This document shows positions 8,758 through 17,068 of a stretch of 64,000 nucleotides of DNA, piece by piece (the first letter of the stretch is position 1; every line of letters starts with the position of its first letter). The stretch spans positions 1 to 64,000 of the forward strand of contig NZ_BEXF01000024.1 of assembly GCF_002897295.1 (NCBI RefSeq), written 5' to 3'. The stretch is from Brevibacillus reuszeri. Lineage in GTDB: Bacteria > Bacillota > Bacilli > Brevibacillales > Brevibacillaceae. Below the pieces are notes generated by a model. The model saw only the letters and a program-made list of their open reading frames with translations. It was not told where the DNA came from and did not search any database. The position numbers and the translations under genes are program-made.

Positions 8758-11331
8758 CTATAAATTCTCCTGCTTCAAAGCATCGATAATGTTTGCTTTC
8801 TTCACTTTTATACTCGCGTAATACATGGACAAGCTCACGATCACAAATACAGCAGCAATCACATATAGAATGCTAGCCCAAGGCAAGACAAATTCGTACG
8901 AAAAGCTATACATGAAGGAGCGATAGATCAACACCATAATCACGGCACTGATTGGAAGACCGTAGGCGAGCGACTTGATTCCATAAAAAATGCTCTCGTA
9001 GTTGATCATTTTATGAAAGCTTTTCGGCGTCATTCCAACCGACCTCAGCATCGCAAATTCCCGTTTACGAAGAGCCACGCTCGTCGAAATCGTGTTGAAT
9101 ATATTCGCCATTGAAACCGCCGTAATTAATGCCACGAAGCCATATACAAAAACAGACATGAACAATATCTTTCGTTCAGAGCGCTGTCTTTCTTGAAACA
9201 GGTTCATGACAGTTAAATCCTTTTGCATTTCCTCAATATCCTGTTGTGTTTTCAAAGGCTCCTTGCTTTTCAGGTAGAGTCCTGGATAAGAGCTAACAAA
9301 GACGCTTTTTTTCAAGAGCTGCTCGAAAACGGGCTCGGACACGACAAGATTCACTTGAAGGATGCTATCGGTTTGTACAATTCCCATTGGGAAATTGTCA
9401 GTGACTGCGGCCAGCTCTACCTTGTTGACAACTTGCTGCTTATCATCCTCGGAGACGAGATCCAGCATTTCTCCGACTTTCCCACCTACTTTCGTCTCGA
9501 TAAATTTACCCTTTTCATCCAGGAACGTCATGGTATCAATCAAAATGGCCGTCGGCTGATCCAGATTCGTCAGCTTCGCATACTCAACCCCAACCTGTTT
9601 GGCATACGTTTTCAGCTTGTCTTCTTGCATGCTATTTACACGTATATTGTATTTGTACAAGTTACGTTCCTGGTACAAGTACGGTTTTACATTTTCTTGA
9701 ACAACCTCTTCAGCAAGCCACATGAAGCTGCCATTCATTTGTTTCATCAGATTCGATTCAGTGACATTTTCCAACGATGTGATCGTTTTTACCGATTGTT
9801 CGTCCTCTAGCGTTGCCCCTTCGCCGACTGTGTATATAGCGATATCATAGTTATAGCCTTGTTGCGAAATCTCAAGTGATTTCTGCAGGTTGGAGGTGAA
9901 AAAGGACACGGTCAGAAACAGCACGATGCTAATGACAAGGGAAAAAACAGTCGCGTAATATCTGCGTTTGTTTCTTTTCAAATTTTTTAAGCCAATCTCC
10001 GCTTCGATACCGAATAACCGTTTGACCAGCTTGGAGGTTTTTAGTGCCTTACTTGTGAGTTTGATATCCGAAGTTTGCCGAATGGCATCGATAGCAGAAA
10101 TCTTAGAGGCCCTTTGAGCTGGAACGTACGTAGATATGAAGATCGTGATAACCGATACCAGACAAGCGAGTGCAATTGATAAAGGCGTGACGACCAACGT
10201 CAGTTTTTCAGTGACTCCCAGTGCATCCTCAAGGATCGGGTTGATAAAGCCAAAAGTAATGCCGATTCCAAGCATGCCGCAGATGACGCCCAAGGGAATG
10301 CTAATGGCGCCAATCACCGCTCCCTCAAAAAATACCGAATTACGCTTCTGTCTTCTCGTTGCCCCAACACTTGAGAGCATCCCGAGATGACGTGAACGCT
10401 CCGAGACAGAAATCGCAAAGGCATTGTAGATTAACGAAACAGAGCCAACGACAATCACAAGCACAACAATGAGCAATAAAGAGTTATAGGTTTGGCCCAA
10501 TCCGCCACCCATCACACCATAATAACGCAGTAACGAATCATTCGTTTTAAACGAGCTGATGTTGTTTTTCTCTGCCAAGTCATTGGCATGATCATATACA
10601 GTGTTATCGATGTTCTTCACGACAACGCTTACGTCAACTGTCTTGTTTGCGTCCAGCATATTCTCATCTACATACGTAAGAACTGTATACCCTGGTGCCC
10701 ACGTCTGCTCCCATGTAGGACGTTTGATAAACCCGACAACGGTATACGTCTCGGCTTTTGTATCAACTAAGGTTTCCATGCTCGCACCAGCGCTAGTGCG
10801 CAATTGGTCATTTTGCGACAAATTCGAATCGCTTGGGTTAGATTGATTATAGCGCTGCCCAACTTCGAGGGTTAAGTGATCCCCGATCTGATAGGTGACT
10901 TTGGCATTTGTGGCAATCGCTTCCGAGAGAACAATCTCATTCGCGCTCTCTGGAAGTCTCCCTTCGCTCAATTCAATCGGAAAGTTTGTAAAGCCTTGGG
11001 CATTATACGCTTTAATAAACAAATAGGGCTTACCTGCATTTTGGCTCCCTGGAAGCAAGGCATAGCCGCGTTCCTTTGAAGTCATGAGTTGTTTGGTTTC
11101 AGTATCCTGCTTGATCGCTTCGAGCTGCTCTTTGTTTACGCTCCTATACAAAACATGCCATTCACCATAATCTTTTATCGTTTCCTTTTGCATCAGCGTC
11201 AAAAAAGACGAGCCAAGCGTGATAACAGCCGTTACCATCGCTACTGAAATAATGACTCCAATAATGGTCACAAGCGTCTGTTTCTTATTTTCGATTAAAT
11301 GTCTGAGCGTTAGCTTATTGATGATATTCAT
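8758..11331 (-). CDS. FtsX-type ABC transporter permease, 857 residues
   Basis: The protein has an N-terminal membrane helix (about 18-40), a large extracytoplasmic region, and a first FtsX core around 285-405 (LLLIVVLVIVVGSVSLIYNAFAISVSERSRHLGMLSSVGATRRQK). After a central helix near 465-485 and a second extracytoplasmic region comes a C-terminal FtsX core (about 735-850; NIFNTISTSVALRKREFAMLRSVGM). This is the two-core architecture of macrolide/lipoprotein-type exporters, longer than BceB permeases. It overlaps the ATPase gene by four bases. With the adjacent two-component system it resembles an antimicrobial-peptide or cell-envelope stress module; this role is inferred. Confidence 0.9.
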   Translation of the reverse strand: MNIINKLTLRHLIENKKQTLVTIIGVIISVAMVTAVITLGSSFLTLMQKETIKDYGEWHVLYRSVNKEQLEAIKQDTETKQLMTSKERGYALLPGSQNAGKPYLFIKAYNAQGFTNFPIELSEGRLPESANEIVLSEAIATNAKVTYQIGDHLTLEVGQRYNQSNPSDSNLSQNDQLRTSAGASMETLVDTKAETYTVVGFIKRPTWEQTWAPGYTVLTYVDENMLDANKTVDVSVVVKNIDNTVYDHANDLAEKNNISSFKTNDSLLRYYGVMGGGLGQTYNSLLLIVVLVIVVGSVSLIYNAFAISVSERSRHLGMLSSVGATRRQKRNSVFFEGAVIGAISIPLGVICGMLGIGITFGFINPILEDALGVTEKLTLVVTPLSIALACLVSVITIFISTYVPAQRASKISAIDAIRQTSDIKLTSKALKTSKLVKRLFGIEAEIGLKNLKRNKRRYYATVFSLVISIVLFLTVSFFTSNLQKSLEISQQGYNYDIAIYTVGEGATLEDEQSVKTITSLENVTESNLMKQMNGSFMWLAEEVVQENVKPYLYQERNLYKYNIRVNSMQEDKLKTYAKQVGVEYAKLTNLDQPTAILIDTMTFLDEKGKFIETKVGGKVGEMLDLVSEDDKQQVVNKVELAAVTDNFPMGIVQTDSILQVNLVVSEPVFEQLLKKSVFVSSYPGLYLKSKEPLKTQQDIEEMQKDLTVMNLFQERQRSERKILFMSVFVYGFVALITAVSMANIFNTISTSVALRKREFAMLRSVGMTPKSFHKMINYESIFYGIKSLAYGLPISAVIMVLIYRSFMYSFSYEFVLPWASILYVIAAVFVIVSLSMYYASIKVKKANIIDALKQENL

Positions 11332-12011
11332 GGTCGAATGACCTCGTCTCTCGCAATCCGTCCATCTTCAATCGCGATAATGCGATCGGCCTGCAAAGCA
11401 ATTCGCTCATCATGGGTAATCATAATCAACGTCTGATGCAAGGTCTTGTTGAACATTTTCAATAAGTCAATGATTTCGCTGCTGTTTTTGCTGTCCAAAT
11501 TACCGGTTGGCTCATCTGCCAGTATGATCGCGGGCTGATTCATCAATGCTCTTCCAATCGAGACCCGCTGCTGCTGTCCACCGGATAACTGGTTAGGTAG
11601 ATGATTTAAGCGATTTTGTAAATTCAACGTCTTCACTAGATCCTCAAACTGCTTTTGATCCACCTGGTGCTCATCAAGCAGGAGCGGCAGCTGCATATTT
11701 TCTTCCACTGTTAAAATCGGGAGAAGATTGTAAAACTGATAAATCAACCCGATCTGCCTCCGCCTGAAAATCGCCAGCTGCGTTTCATTCAGGCTGTACA
11801 TATCTGTACGATCCACAAATACTTTTCCACTCGTCGGTCGATCTACACCACCTAGCAAATGCAATAGCGTGGATTTTCCCGAGCCAGACGGACCGATGAT
11901 GGCAACGAACTCTCCTTTGTTCACCGAGAACGATACGTCATCGAGCGCTTTTACTGCTGTATCACCTTTTCCAAACACTTTAGACAGATGTTCGATCTTC
12001 AAAATTTCCAT
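11328..12011 (-). CDS. ABC transporter ATP-binding protein of the MacB/BceA type
   Basis: The 227-residue ATPase contains IIGPSGSGKSTLLHLLGGVDRPTSG (Walker A), LSGGQQQRVSIGRAL (signature) and ILADEPTGNLDS (Walker B), the pattern of the LolD/MacB/BceA branch that works with FtsX-type permeases. Its ATG is preceded by GGAGGTTTCAGT. It is transcribed ahead of its permease from a promoter in the 96-base gap after the kinase gene. That gap carries three direct repeats likely bound by the neighbouring response regulator. Confidence 0.93.
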   Translation of the reverse strand: MEILKIEHLSKVFGKGDTAVKALDDVSFSVNKGEFVAIIGPSGSGKSTLLHLLGGVDRPTSGKVFVDRTDMYSLNETQLAIFRRRQIGLIYQFYNLLPILTVEENMQLPLLLDEHQVDQKQFEDLVKTLNLQNRLNHLPNQLSGGQQQRVSIGRALMNQPAIILADEPTGNLDSKNSSEIIDLLKMFNKTLHQTLIMITHDERIALQADRIIAIEDGRIARDEVIRP

Positions 12012-12042
12012 ACTGAAACCTCCATACGTTTGCTGATGGATG

Positions 12043-12086
12043 TAGTATATCTGTCCGAAGTGACACTGCAGTGACTGGAAAGTGAC
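12043..12086 (-). promoter_or_regulatory. Triple GTCACT repeat and promoter upstream of the ABC transporter genes
   Basis: GTCACT (AGTGAC on the plus strand) occurs at 12081-12086, 12070-12075 and 12059-12064, exactly 11 bases apart and in the same orientation. A TATACT -10 element lies just downstream (complement of about 12,045-12,050). Regularly phased direct repeats on one helix face are typical OmpR-family binding sites, so the response regulator at 13,111-13,794 is the obvious candidate. Confidence 0.65.
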
Positions 12087-12107
12087 AGTCTCGTCACGTA
12101 AACCTTG

Positions 12108-13109
12108 CTAGATGACTCGCTTGTAAAAACGAATCCGAAACGTAGTTCCCTCATGAATATCACTCTGAACATCTACATCTCCATTTTGCTTCGTGATGAT
12201 GCTGTGAGCCATCGAGAGACCGATGCCGCTGCTTCCCTCTCCCGCACCCTTTCCTTTATAAAAACGCTTGAAAATAAATGGGAGCTCTTCCCTGGGGATG
12301 CCTTTCCCGTTATCTTTGATCACAATTTCTGTATACAGTGGATTCTCTGAAAAAGAAATCGCGATGGTTCCACCCTCCTGCGTATGCTCCACAGCGTTTT
12401 TTAAAATGTTGATGATCGCTTCTGTTGTCCAATTTAGATCACCTAAAAAAGAGACGCTGTCTTCTCCCGTTATCGAAATCGTTTGGTCTTTGATGTCGAT
12501 CGGAATGAGAACGGGCTGTAGCGCCTTTTCTATGAGCCCTGCCACCATGACTGAATCATTCTTGAACTGCACGGCGTCTGCATCAATTTTTGATAGCTTT
12601 AATAACGTTGAAACAAGCCAATCCAGCCGTTCGAGCTGAGTGCGAATATTGCGTGTAAATTCCTTTCTTTTCGCTTCTGGCAGTTTGGCGTCGTCTACTA
12701 AATCCGCCATGACCAGCATCGAGGTGAGAGGTGCCTTTAGCTGATGGGATATGTCAGAAATCGCGTCTGTCAGATGGATCTTGTCTTTATGCAAGAGAGT
12801 GCTTTGCTCCGACAGCATGACGGTTACTTTATAAATCGTATTTTTCAGAATGCTGAATTCCCCTTCGCGATTATCGCGGACGTCGAGGGTATAGTCTCCA
12901 CTGCTAATTCGCCGCAAGTAGCCCGACAGCTTTTCAATCTCCTGATATCTCAATCTCGTAAAAAGAAGGCTGCATCCGATGAGTAACATAGAAGTAAGTA
13001 GAACGAGGACGACGGCAGCAAGTGAAAAAAACGCCGCGACTACAAGCATAACCAAACTGATCGTACACATCACCAAGAATACGAGGCGGATTTCATAATT
13101 ACGCAGCAT
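12108..13109 (-). CDS. Sensor histidine kinase, intramembrane-sensing type
   Basis: I start at the ATG at 13109; a GTG nine bases earlier is possible. The 333-residue kinase has two membrane helices (about 9-52) with almost no loop between them, so it has no extracellular sensor. H-box is ISHQLKAPLTSM, N-box NAVEHT, with DNGKGIP, FKRFYKGKG and GSSGIGLSMAHSI ATP-lid motifs. In Firmicutes such kinases sense through a partner ABC transporter, which fits the ATPase/permease genes just downstream. It starts one base after the response-regulator stop. Confidence 0.92.
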   Translation of the reverse strand: MLRNYEIRLVFLVMCTISLVMLVVAAFFSLAAVVLVLLTSMLLIGCSLLFTRLRYQEIEKLSGYLRRISSGDYTLDVRDNREGEFSILKNTIYKVTVMLSEQSTLLHKDKIHLTDAISDISHQLKAPLTSMLVMADLVDDAKLPEAKRKEFTRNIRTQLERLDWLVSTLLKLSKIDADAVQFKNDSVMVAGLIEKALQPVLIPIDIKDQTISITGEDSVSFLGDLNWTTEAIINILKNAVEHTQEGGTIAISFSENPLYTEIVIKDNGKGIPREELPFIFKRFYKGKGAGEGSSGIGLSMAHSIITKQNGDVDVQSDIHEGTTFRIRFYKRVI

Positions 13110-13110
13110 G

Positions 13111-13794
13111 CTACTCACCGACCTTATACCCTAAACCACGTACGGTTTTAATGATGGTTGGGGCCTTCGGATCATCCTCCAGTTTTTCCCTCAGCCTTTT
13201 CATATAAACGGTTAACGTATTATCGTTAACGAAGTCCCCTGCAATATCCCAAATTTGTTCCAACAGCTGATTTCTGGAGAGAATTTGCCCGAGATGATTC
13301 GCAAAGATCAGCAATAAGCGGTACTCCAAAGCAGTTAATTGGATTTCAACGCCATGCTTGTACACTTTTCCTTCTAATGTATGGACGCGGATCGGATCGA
13401 TTTCAATGACCGTCTTGGTCTGCGGCTGCTTATGATATCTGCGCAAAACCGATTTGATCCGTGAAAGCAACTCGCGAATGCGAAAAGGCTTTGTAATGTA
13501 GTCGTCCGCTCCCATATCCAGTCCCATCACAACATTTACCTCATCATCAACAGCCGTCAAAAAAATTACGGGGATGTCGCTATGCTGCTTCACCATTTTG
13601 CACAATTCATACCCGCTTCCATCTGGCAGGGATAAATCAAATAGGCATAGAGAAAACTGATCCAGCTGATCGGTTATAACCTTTTTCGCAGATGCGACGT
13701 CATGGCACAAAACTGTGGAAAACTGGTCTTGCTGTAGGGAGTACTCGAGTCCAGACGCGATCGTTTTATCATCTTCTACAAGTAAAATGTTCAT
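13111..13794 (-). CDS. OmpR/PhoB-family response regulator
   Basis: 227 residues: receiver domain (about 1-115) with acidic pocket LVEDD, phospho-acceptor in CLFDLSLPDG, and the conserved FLTA and KPF motifs. The C-terminal winged helix (about 130-225) ends RGLGYKVGE. It is the first gene of the regulator-kinase-ATPase-permease group and is likely to bind the 11-bp-spaced GTCACT repeats in front of the ATPase gene. Confidence 0.94.
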   Translation of the reverse strand: MNILLVEDDKTIASGLEYSLQQDQFSTVLCHDVASAKKVITDQLDQFSLCLFDLSLPDGSGYELCKMVKQHSDIPVIFLTAVDDEVNVVMGLDMGADDYITKPFRIRELLSRIKSVLRRYHKQPQTKTVIEIDPIRVHTLEGKVYKHGVEIQLTALEYRLLLIFANHLGQILSRNQLLEQIWDIAGDFVNDNTLTVYMKRLREKLEDDPKAPTIIKTVRGLGYKVGE

Positions 13795-13914
13795 CGAATC
13801 ATCATCCTAATATGGATTTTTAACAGTATGACAAGAGCCATATGATTGTATCTGTATCATAGTAAAAAGGGGGAAGATTAGCAAAGGTGCAGCATTTTCA
13901 CACATGGAAGATGT

Positions 13915-13941
13915 TGTAATAAAAAAGAAAGATTATCCGTC
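13915..13941 (+). promoter_or_regulatory. ECF-type promoter of the sigma factor gene
   Basis: TGTAAT (13915-13920), 17 bases, then CGTC (13938-13941). This resembles the TGAAAC/CGTC promoters of SigX/SigW-type factors. The related sigma gene at 62,502 has a near-identical element (TGTAAT-16-CGTC), so autoregulation is likely. Confidence 0.5.
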
Positions 13942-13975
13942 TAATCTGTGCATGAATAAGATTGGAGTGAAAAAT

Positions 13976-14506
13976 GTGCAGAATAAGCAAGAAATTGAAC
14001 GCTTATTTGTTCAATACAAGGACGACATTTATAACTACCTTGTCTATTACACAGGAAGCATGGACGTAGAAGATATCGTTCAGGATGTATTCATCAAGGT
14101 CATTACCCATTTTGATCGTTTCGAGAACAAATCCAATCGCAAGACATGGCTTATCAGCATTGCTCGTCACGCAGCAATTGACCATTACAGAAAGCAAAAG
14201 CTAAAAAAGCTGTTTAGCGGCAAGCTACTGACTTCCTTTTTATCCACCGAAAAGACACCTACCGAGGCACTTGAAGCCAGTGAGGATGCTCGAGAGCTGT
14301 ATGAAGCCATCAGCAAGCTAAAGCAGTCCTATCGTGAAGTATTGATATTGAGGGGAATCCAGCGATTATCAGGAGCAGAAACGGCAGAAATCCTTGGCTG
14401 GAGTCTAACAAAAGTAAATGTCACGATGCATCGCGCACTAAAACAACTAGAAAACGAGCTCAATCCTGTAGCAAAAGGAGGAATACAGCATGAAACTTTC
14501 TCATGA
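13976..14506 (+). CDS. ECF RNA polymerase sigma factor
   Basis: The GTG at 13976 is chosen because GGAG sits eight bases upstream and the candidate promoter ends at 13941, downstream of the earlier ATG at 13904. The 176-residue product begins MQNKQEIERLF. Region 2 contains DDIYNYLVYYTGSMDVEDIVQDVFIKV, and region 4 is LKQSYREVLILRGIQRLSGAETAEILGWSLTKVNVTMHRAL. It is clearly paralogous to the sigma factor at 62,502 and resembles SigX-type factors. It overlaps the anti-sigma gene by 17 bases. Confidence 0.92.
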   Translation: MQNKQEIERLFVQYKDDIYNYLVYYTGSMDVEDIVQDVFIKVITHFDRFENKSNRKTWLISIARHAAIDHYRKQKLKKLFSGKLLTSFLSTEKTPTEALEASEDARELYEAISKLKQSYREVLILRGIQRLSGAETAEILGWSLTKVNVTMHRALKQLENELNPVAKGGIQHETFS

Positions 14507-15650
14507 TCATGAAAGCTTGTTTCAAAAATTGAGAAGCATGCCCCATTACACCTTAACCGGACAGAAAACAGAAGAAATTCAGAAAGTCCTGTTAAAAAAA
14601 GTAGAGCAGTCCAAGAGCAAGTTACAATTGTACGATCACTTGAAATGGATTGTGATAGGCGCAGCGGTCTTCTTTTTTGGCTTTCTATTCTATAAAAATT
14701 ACGAGAGTCTTTTGCCTGTCCAGCAGTCGGCCCTTCCCTCCCCCTACATAACGACAGGAGCGACCGCAAAAAGCGTCTCACTAGACAATATGCCAGACTC
14801 GATCAAAGCTACCTTTGAAAAGGTACTGACGGCATTCCCTGAATTGAGGCTCCCATACACAATTGAAAGTGACTATGACAGGCCCACCAATCATCAAGTC
14901 TATGTGATGACATTGAAAAAAGCTGGAGACGACGTTGCTGCTATTACCGTCGACGAAAAAACCGGACAGTTGATTTCATTCAACCGCTACGGACTGGAAA
15001 ATGACGCGCAAACACCTCTGTCTATCGAACAAGCCAAAGAAAAAGCTGCCGATTGGCTTACATACATCGACAAACAGCTTGTGCAAGACTATATCGCTTC
15101 CACTGTCACTCCATCGGCAACCATCCGTGGAGAAGAAGGCAAGGAAAAGCCTACTGGGGTTCAGTTAGAATCAATCGTCGAATTTCAGCCTAGAAGCATG
15201 CCTGACTCCCATGATTCCTTTTCTTACTTTGTTACACTTGACGCCCAAGGTGAGCTGATGAGCATTCGATATAGGCGGGGCACTAGTGAGGAAAACAAAG
15301 AGGTGGAACAGATGCTACAGGCAGTTTGGGAGGAAGCGATTGCCGCTTTTCAGCTGACGAATGTCGATTGGGTAAAAATTGATTATTTTGAGATGGAAGA
15401 ACTGCTCCATCATCCCCCAATAAGTCTTGGGAACCCCATCGAAGCCGCTTATTTACAGGAGATAGCCAAGACAGAGCTGCTAAAATATCGGATCAAAGGG
15501 GATACGATGCCACTACTTCTTGTCCATCCGACCGAGAAGCAAGCGTACATGCTTTGGAAACGGGAGAATGGTGTCTATGCTGCTCTTGAATTGCACCAAG
15601 AGAAGGAGAAATGGGTTGGTCAACTAATCGAAAAAATACCAAGCAAGTAA
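14490..15650 (+). CDS. Membrane-anchored anti-sigma factor with PepSY/YcdB-like outer region
   Basis: 386 residues. A cytoplasmic segment of about 50 residues is followed by one membrane helix (WIVIGAAVFFFGFLFY, about 51-66) and a long extracellular part. The outer region has repeats of PepSY/YcdB style (ALTVDEKTGQL-like: AAITVDEKTGQLISFNRY). AAAAGGAGGAATACAGC precedes the ATG inside the sigma gene. Position and topology fit an anti-sigma that holds the upstream ECF factor. No zinc HxxxCxxC motif is visible, as in RsiX-like proteins. A strong terminator follows. Confidence 0.78.
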   Translation: MKLSHDHESLFQKLRSMPHYTLTGQKTEEIQKVLLKKVEQSKSKLQLYDHLKWIVIGAAVFFFGFLFYKNYESLLPVQQSALPSPYITTGATAKSVSLDNMPDSIKATFEKVLTAFPELRLPYTIESDYDRPTNHQVYVMTLKKAGDDVAAITVDEKTGQLISFNRYGLENDAQTPLSIEQAKEKAADWLTYIDKQLVQDYIASTVTPSATIRGEEGKEKPTGVQLESIVEFQPRSMPDSHDSFSYFVTLDAQGELMSIRYRRGTSEENKEVEQMLQAVWEEAIAAFQLTNVDWVKIDYFEMEELLHHPPISLGNPIEAAYLQEIAKTELLKYRIKGDTMPLLLVHPTEKQAYMLWKRENGVYAALELHQEKEKWVGQLIEKIPSK

Positions 15651-15655
15651 AACAC

Positions 15656-15694
15656 GCAAAACCCGAGAAACTTGGAAAAGTCCTCGGGTTTTGC
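15656..15694. terminator. Bidirectional terminator between anti-sigma gene and argH
   Basis: GCAAAACCCGAG (15656-15667) pairs perfectly with CTCGGGTTTTGC (15683-15694) between convergent genes. Confidence 0.88.
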
Positions 15695-15712
15695 CTATTT
15701 CATTCCATGCAC

Positions 15713-17032
15713 TTATTTCAGCAAACCTACCTTGATCCCTTTGTTCAAGATGTTGCGATACTCAATGAATTCATAGATGTCATCCTCGATGAATGGGCTT
15801 TGCTGCTTCAATTCCGCAAGCGACAGCTCCTCAATCGCTTTTTGATGATCCTCGCAATAAATGACGATAGAGCCAACGATGCTATGTGCATCCCGGAAGG
15901 CAACGCCTTTGCTAACCAAATAGTCAGCAACCTCTGTCGCATTGAGGAAGCCCTCTTTCACCGCTTTTTTCATATTTTCACTGTTGACCTTCATGGTCGC
16001 AATCATTTTGGACATGATTTGCAGGCAAGACAGCACCGTATCCAATGCATCAAAGAACGGCTCTTTGTCTTCCTGCATGTCTTTATTGTAGGCAAGCGGC
16101 AATCCCTTCATCGTCGTCAAAAGCGATGTCAGCGATCCATACACGCGGCCTGTTTTTCCACGAATCAGCTCGGCTGCATCCGGGTTTTTCTTTTGTGGCA
16201 TAATGCTGCTGCCTGTCGAGTACGCGTCATCAATCGTAACGAAGCGGAACTCCTGGCTGCTCCACAAAATCAATTCTTCACTCAAACGGCTCAGATGCAT
16301 CATCAGAATGGAGAAGCAAGACAGCAGCTCCAACAAGTAATCACGATCACTCACACCATCCAGGAAATTATCGACTGGCTTTTTGAAGCCCAATTCCTTG
16401 GCAGTCATTTCTCTGTTGATTAGGTGAGTAGTCCCTGCCAACGCACCGCAGCCGAGCGGACTTTCATCCATGATCTCGATGGCGTTCAGAACTCTTTGTC
16501 TGTCACGCTTCAGCATGTTGTAGTACGCCAGCAGGTGATGCTGGAGGGTAACGACTTGTGCACGCTGCAGGTGGGTGTAGCCTGGCATGATGACGTTGTT
16601 TTCTCTCGCCTTTTTCTCCAAGCTGTCCTGGAGCTCCTCAATGTATTCAACCACTTCGAGAGCCTTGTTTTTCGCGTATTGTCTGATATCGACTGCAACC
16701 TGGTCGTTTCTGCTTCGAGCGGTATGCAGCTTTTTCGCTGTATCCCCGATGCGCTGGGTCAAATTGGACTCCACAAAGCTATGGATATCCTCGTAGTTTC
16801 CTTCGATCGGCAATATTCCATTTTCAATATCATCTCGAATGGAGATCAGCGATTGTACGATATCCTCCCCCTCTTTTGGAGTCAGGAGACTGCATTGCAC
16901 GAGCATGTTTACGTGTGCAATGCTTCCTTTAATATCCTCTGCATACAATCTCTTATCTACGTGCAGAGAGCTATTAAAATCCTCCATCAGTTTGTTTTCT
17001 TCTTTTCTAAAACGGCCTCCCCAAAGCTTCAT
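15713..17032 (-). CDS. argH: Argininosuccinate lyase
   Basis: The 439-residue protein begins MKLWGGRFRKEENKLMEDFNSS. The ATG at 17032 is preferred over the TTG at 17038 because AAAGGAGA is nine bases upstream. It carries the lyase signature GSSIMPQKKNPD, the YTHLQRAQVVTLQHH segment and full length for the family. It splits argininosuccinate into arginine and fumarate. Unusually, no argG accompanies it: it lies 36 bases downstream of an amino-acid permease gene, suggesting use of an imported compound rather than biosynthesis, or a second copy. Convergent with the anti-sigma gene. Confidence 0.94.
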   Translation of the reverse strand: MKLWGGRFRKEENKLMEDFNSSLHVDKRLYAEDIKGSIAHVNMLVQCSLLTPKEGEDIVQSLISIRDDIENGILPIEGNYEDIHSFVESNLTQRIGDTAKKLHTARSRNDQVAVDIRQYAKNKALEVVEYIEELQDSLEKKARENNVIMPGYTHLQRAQVVTLQHHLLAYYNMLKRDRQRVLNAIEIMDESPLGCGALAGTTHLINREMTAKELGFKKPVDNFLDGVSDRDYLLELLSCFSILMMHLSRLSEELILWSSQEFRFVTIDDAYSTGSSIMPQKKNPDAAELIRGKTGRVYGSLTSLLTTMKGLPLAYNKDMQEDKEPFFDALDTVLSCLQIMSKMIATMKVNSENMKKAVKEGFLNATEVADYLVSKGVAFRDAHSIVGSIVIYCEDHQKAIEELSLAELKQQSPFIEDDIYEFIEYRNILNKGIKVGLLK

Positions 17033-17068
17033 ATCCAAGTTCTCCTTTATTTCTGTTTGTGATGACGA

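Noticed and set aside
9223-9810. Plus-strand frame of 195 residues
   Set aside because: Antisense to the FtsX permease; no domain.
13904-13975. Longer start of the ECF sigma factor at ATG 13,904
   Set aside because: The putative promoter (13,915-13,941) lies inside it and there is no ribosome site; GTG 13,976 has one.
15611-17062. Plus-strand frames of 270 and 212 residues
   Set aside because: Antisense to argH, which matches its family over full length.
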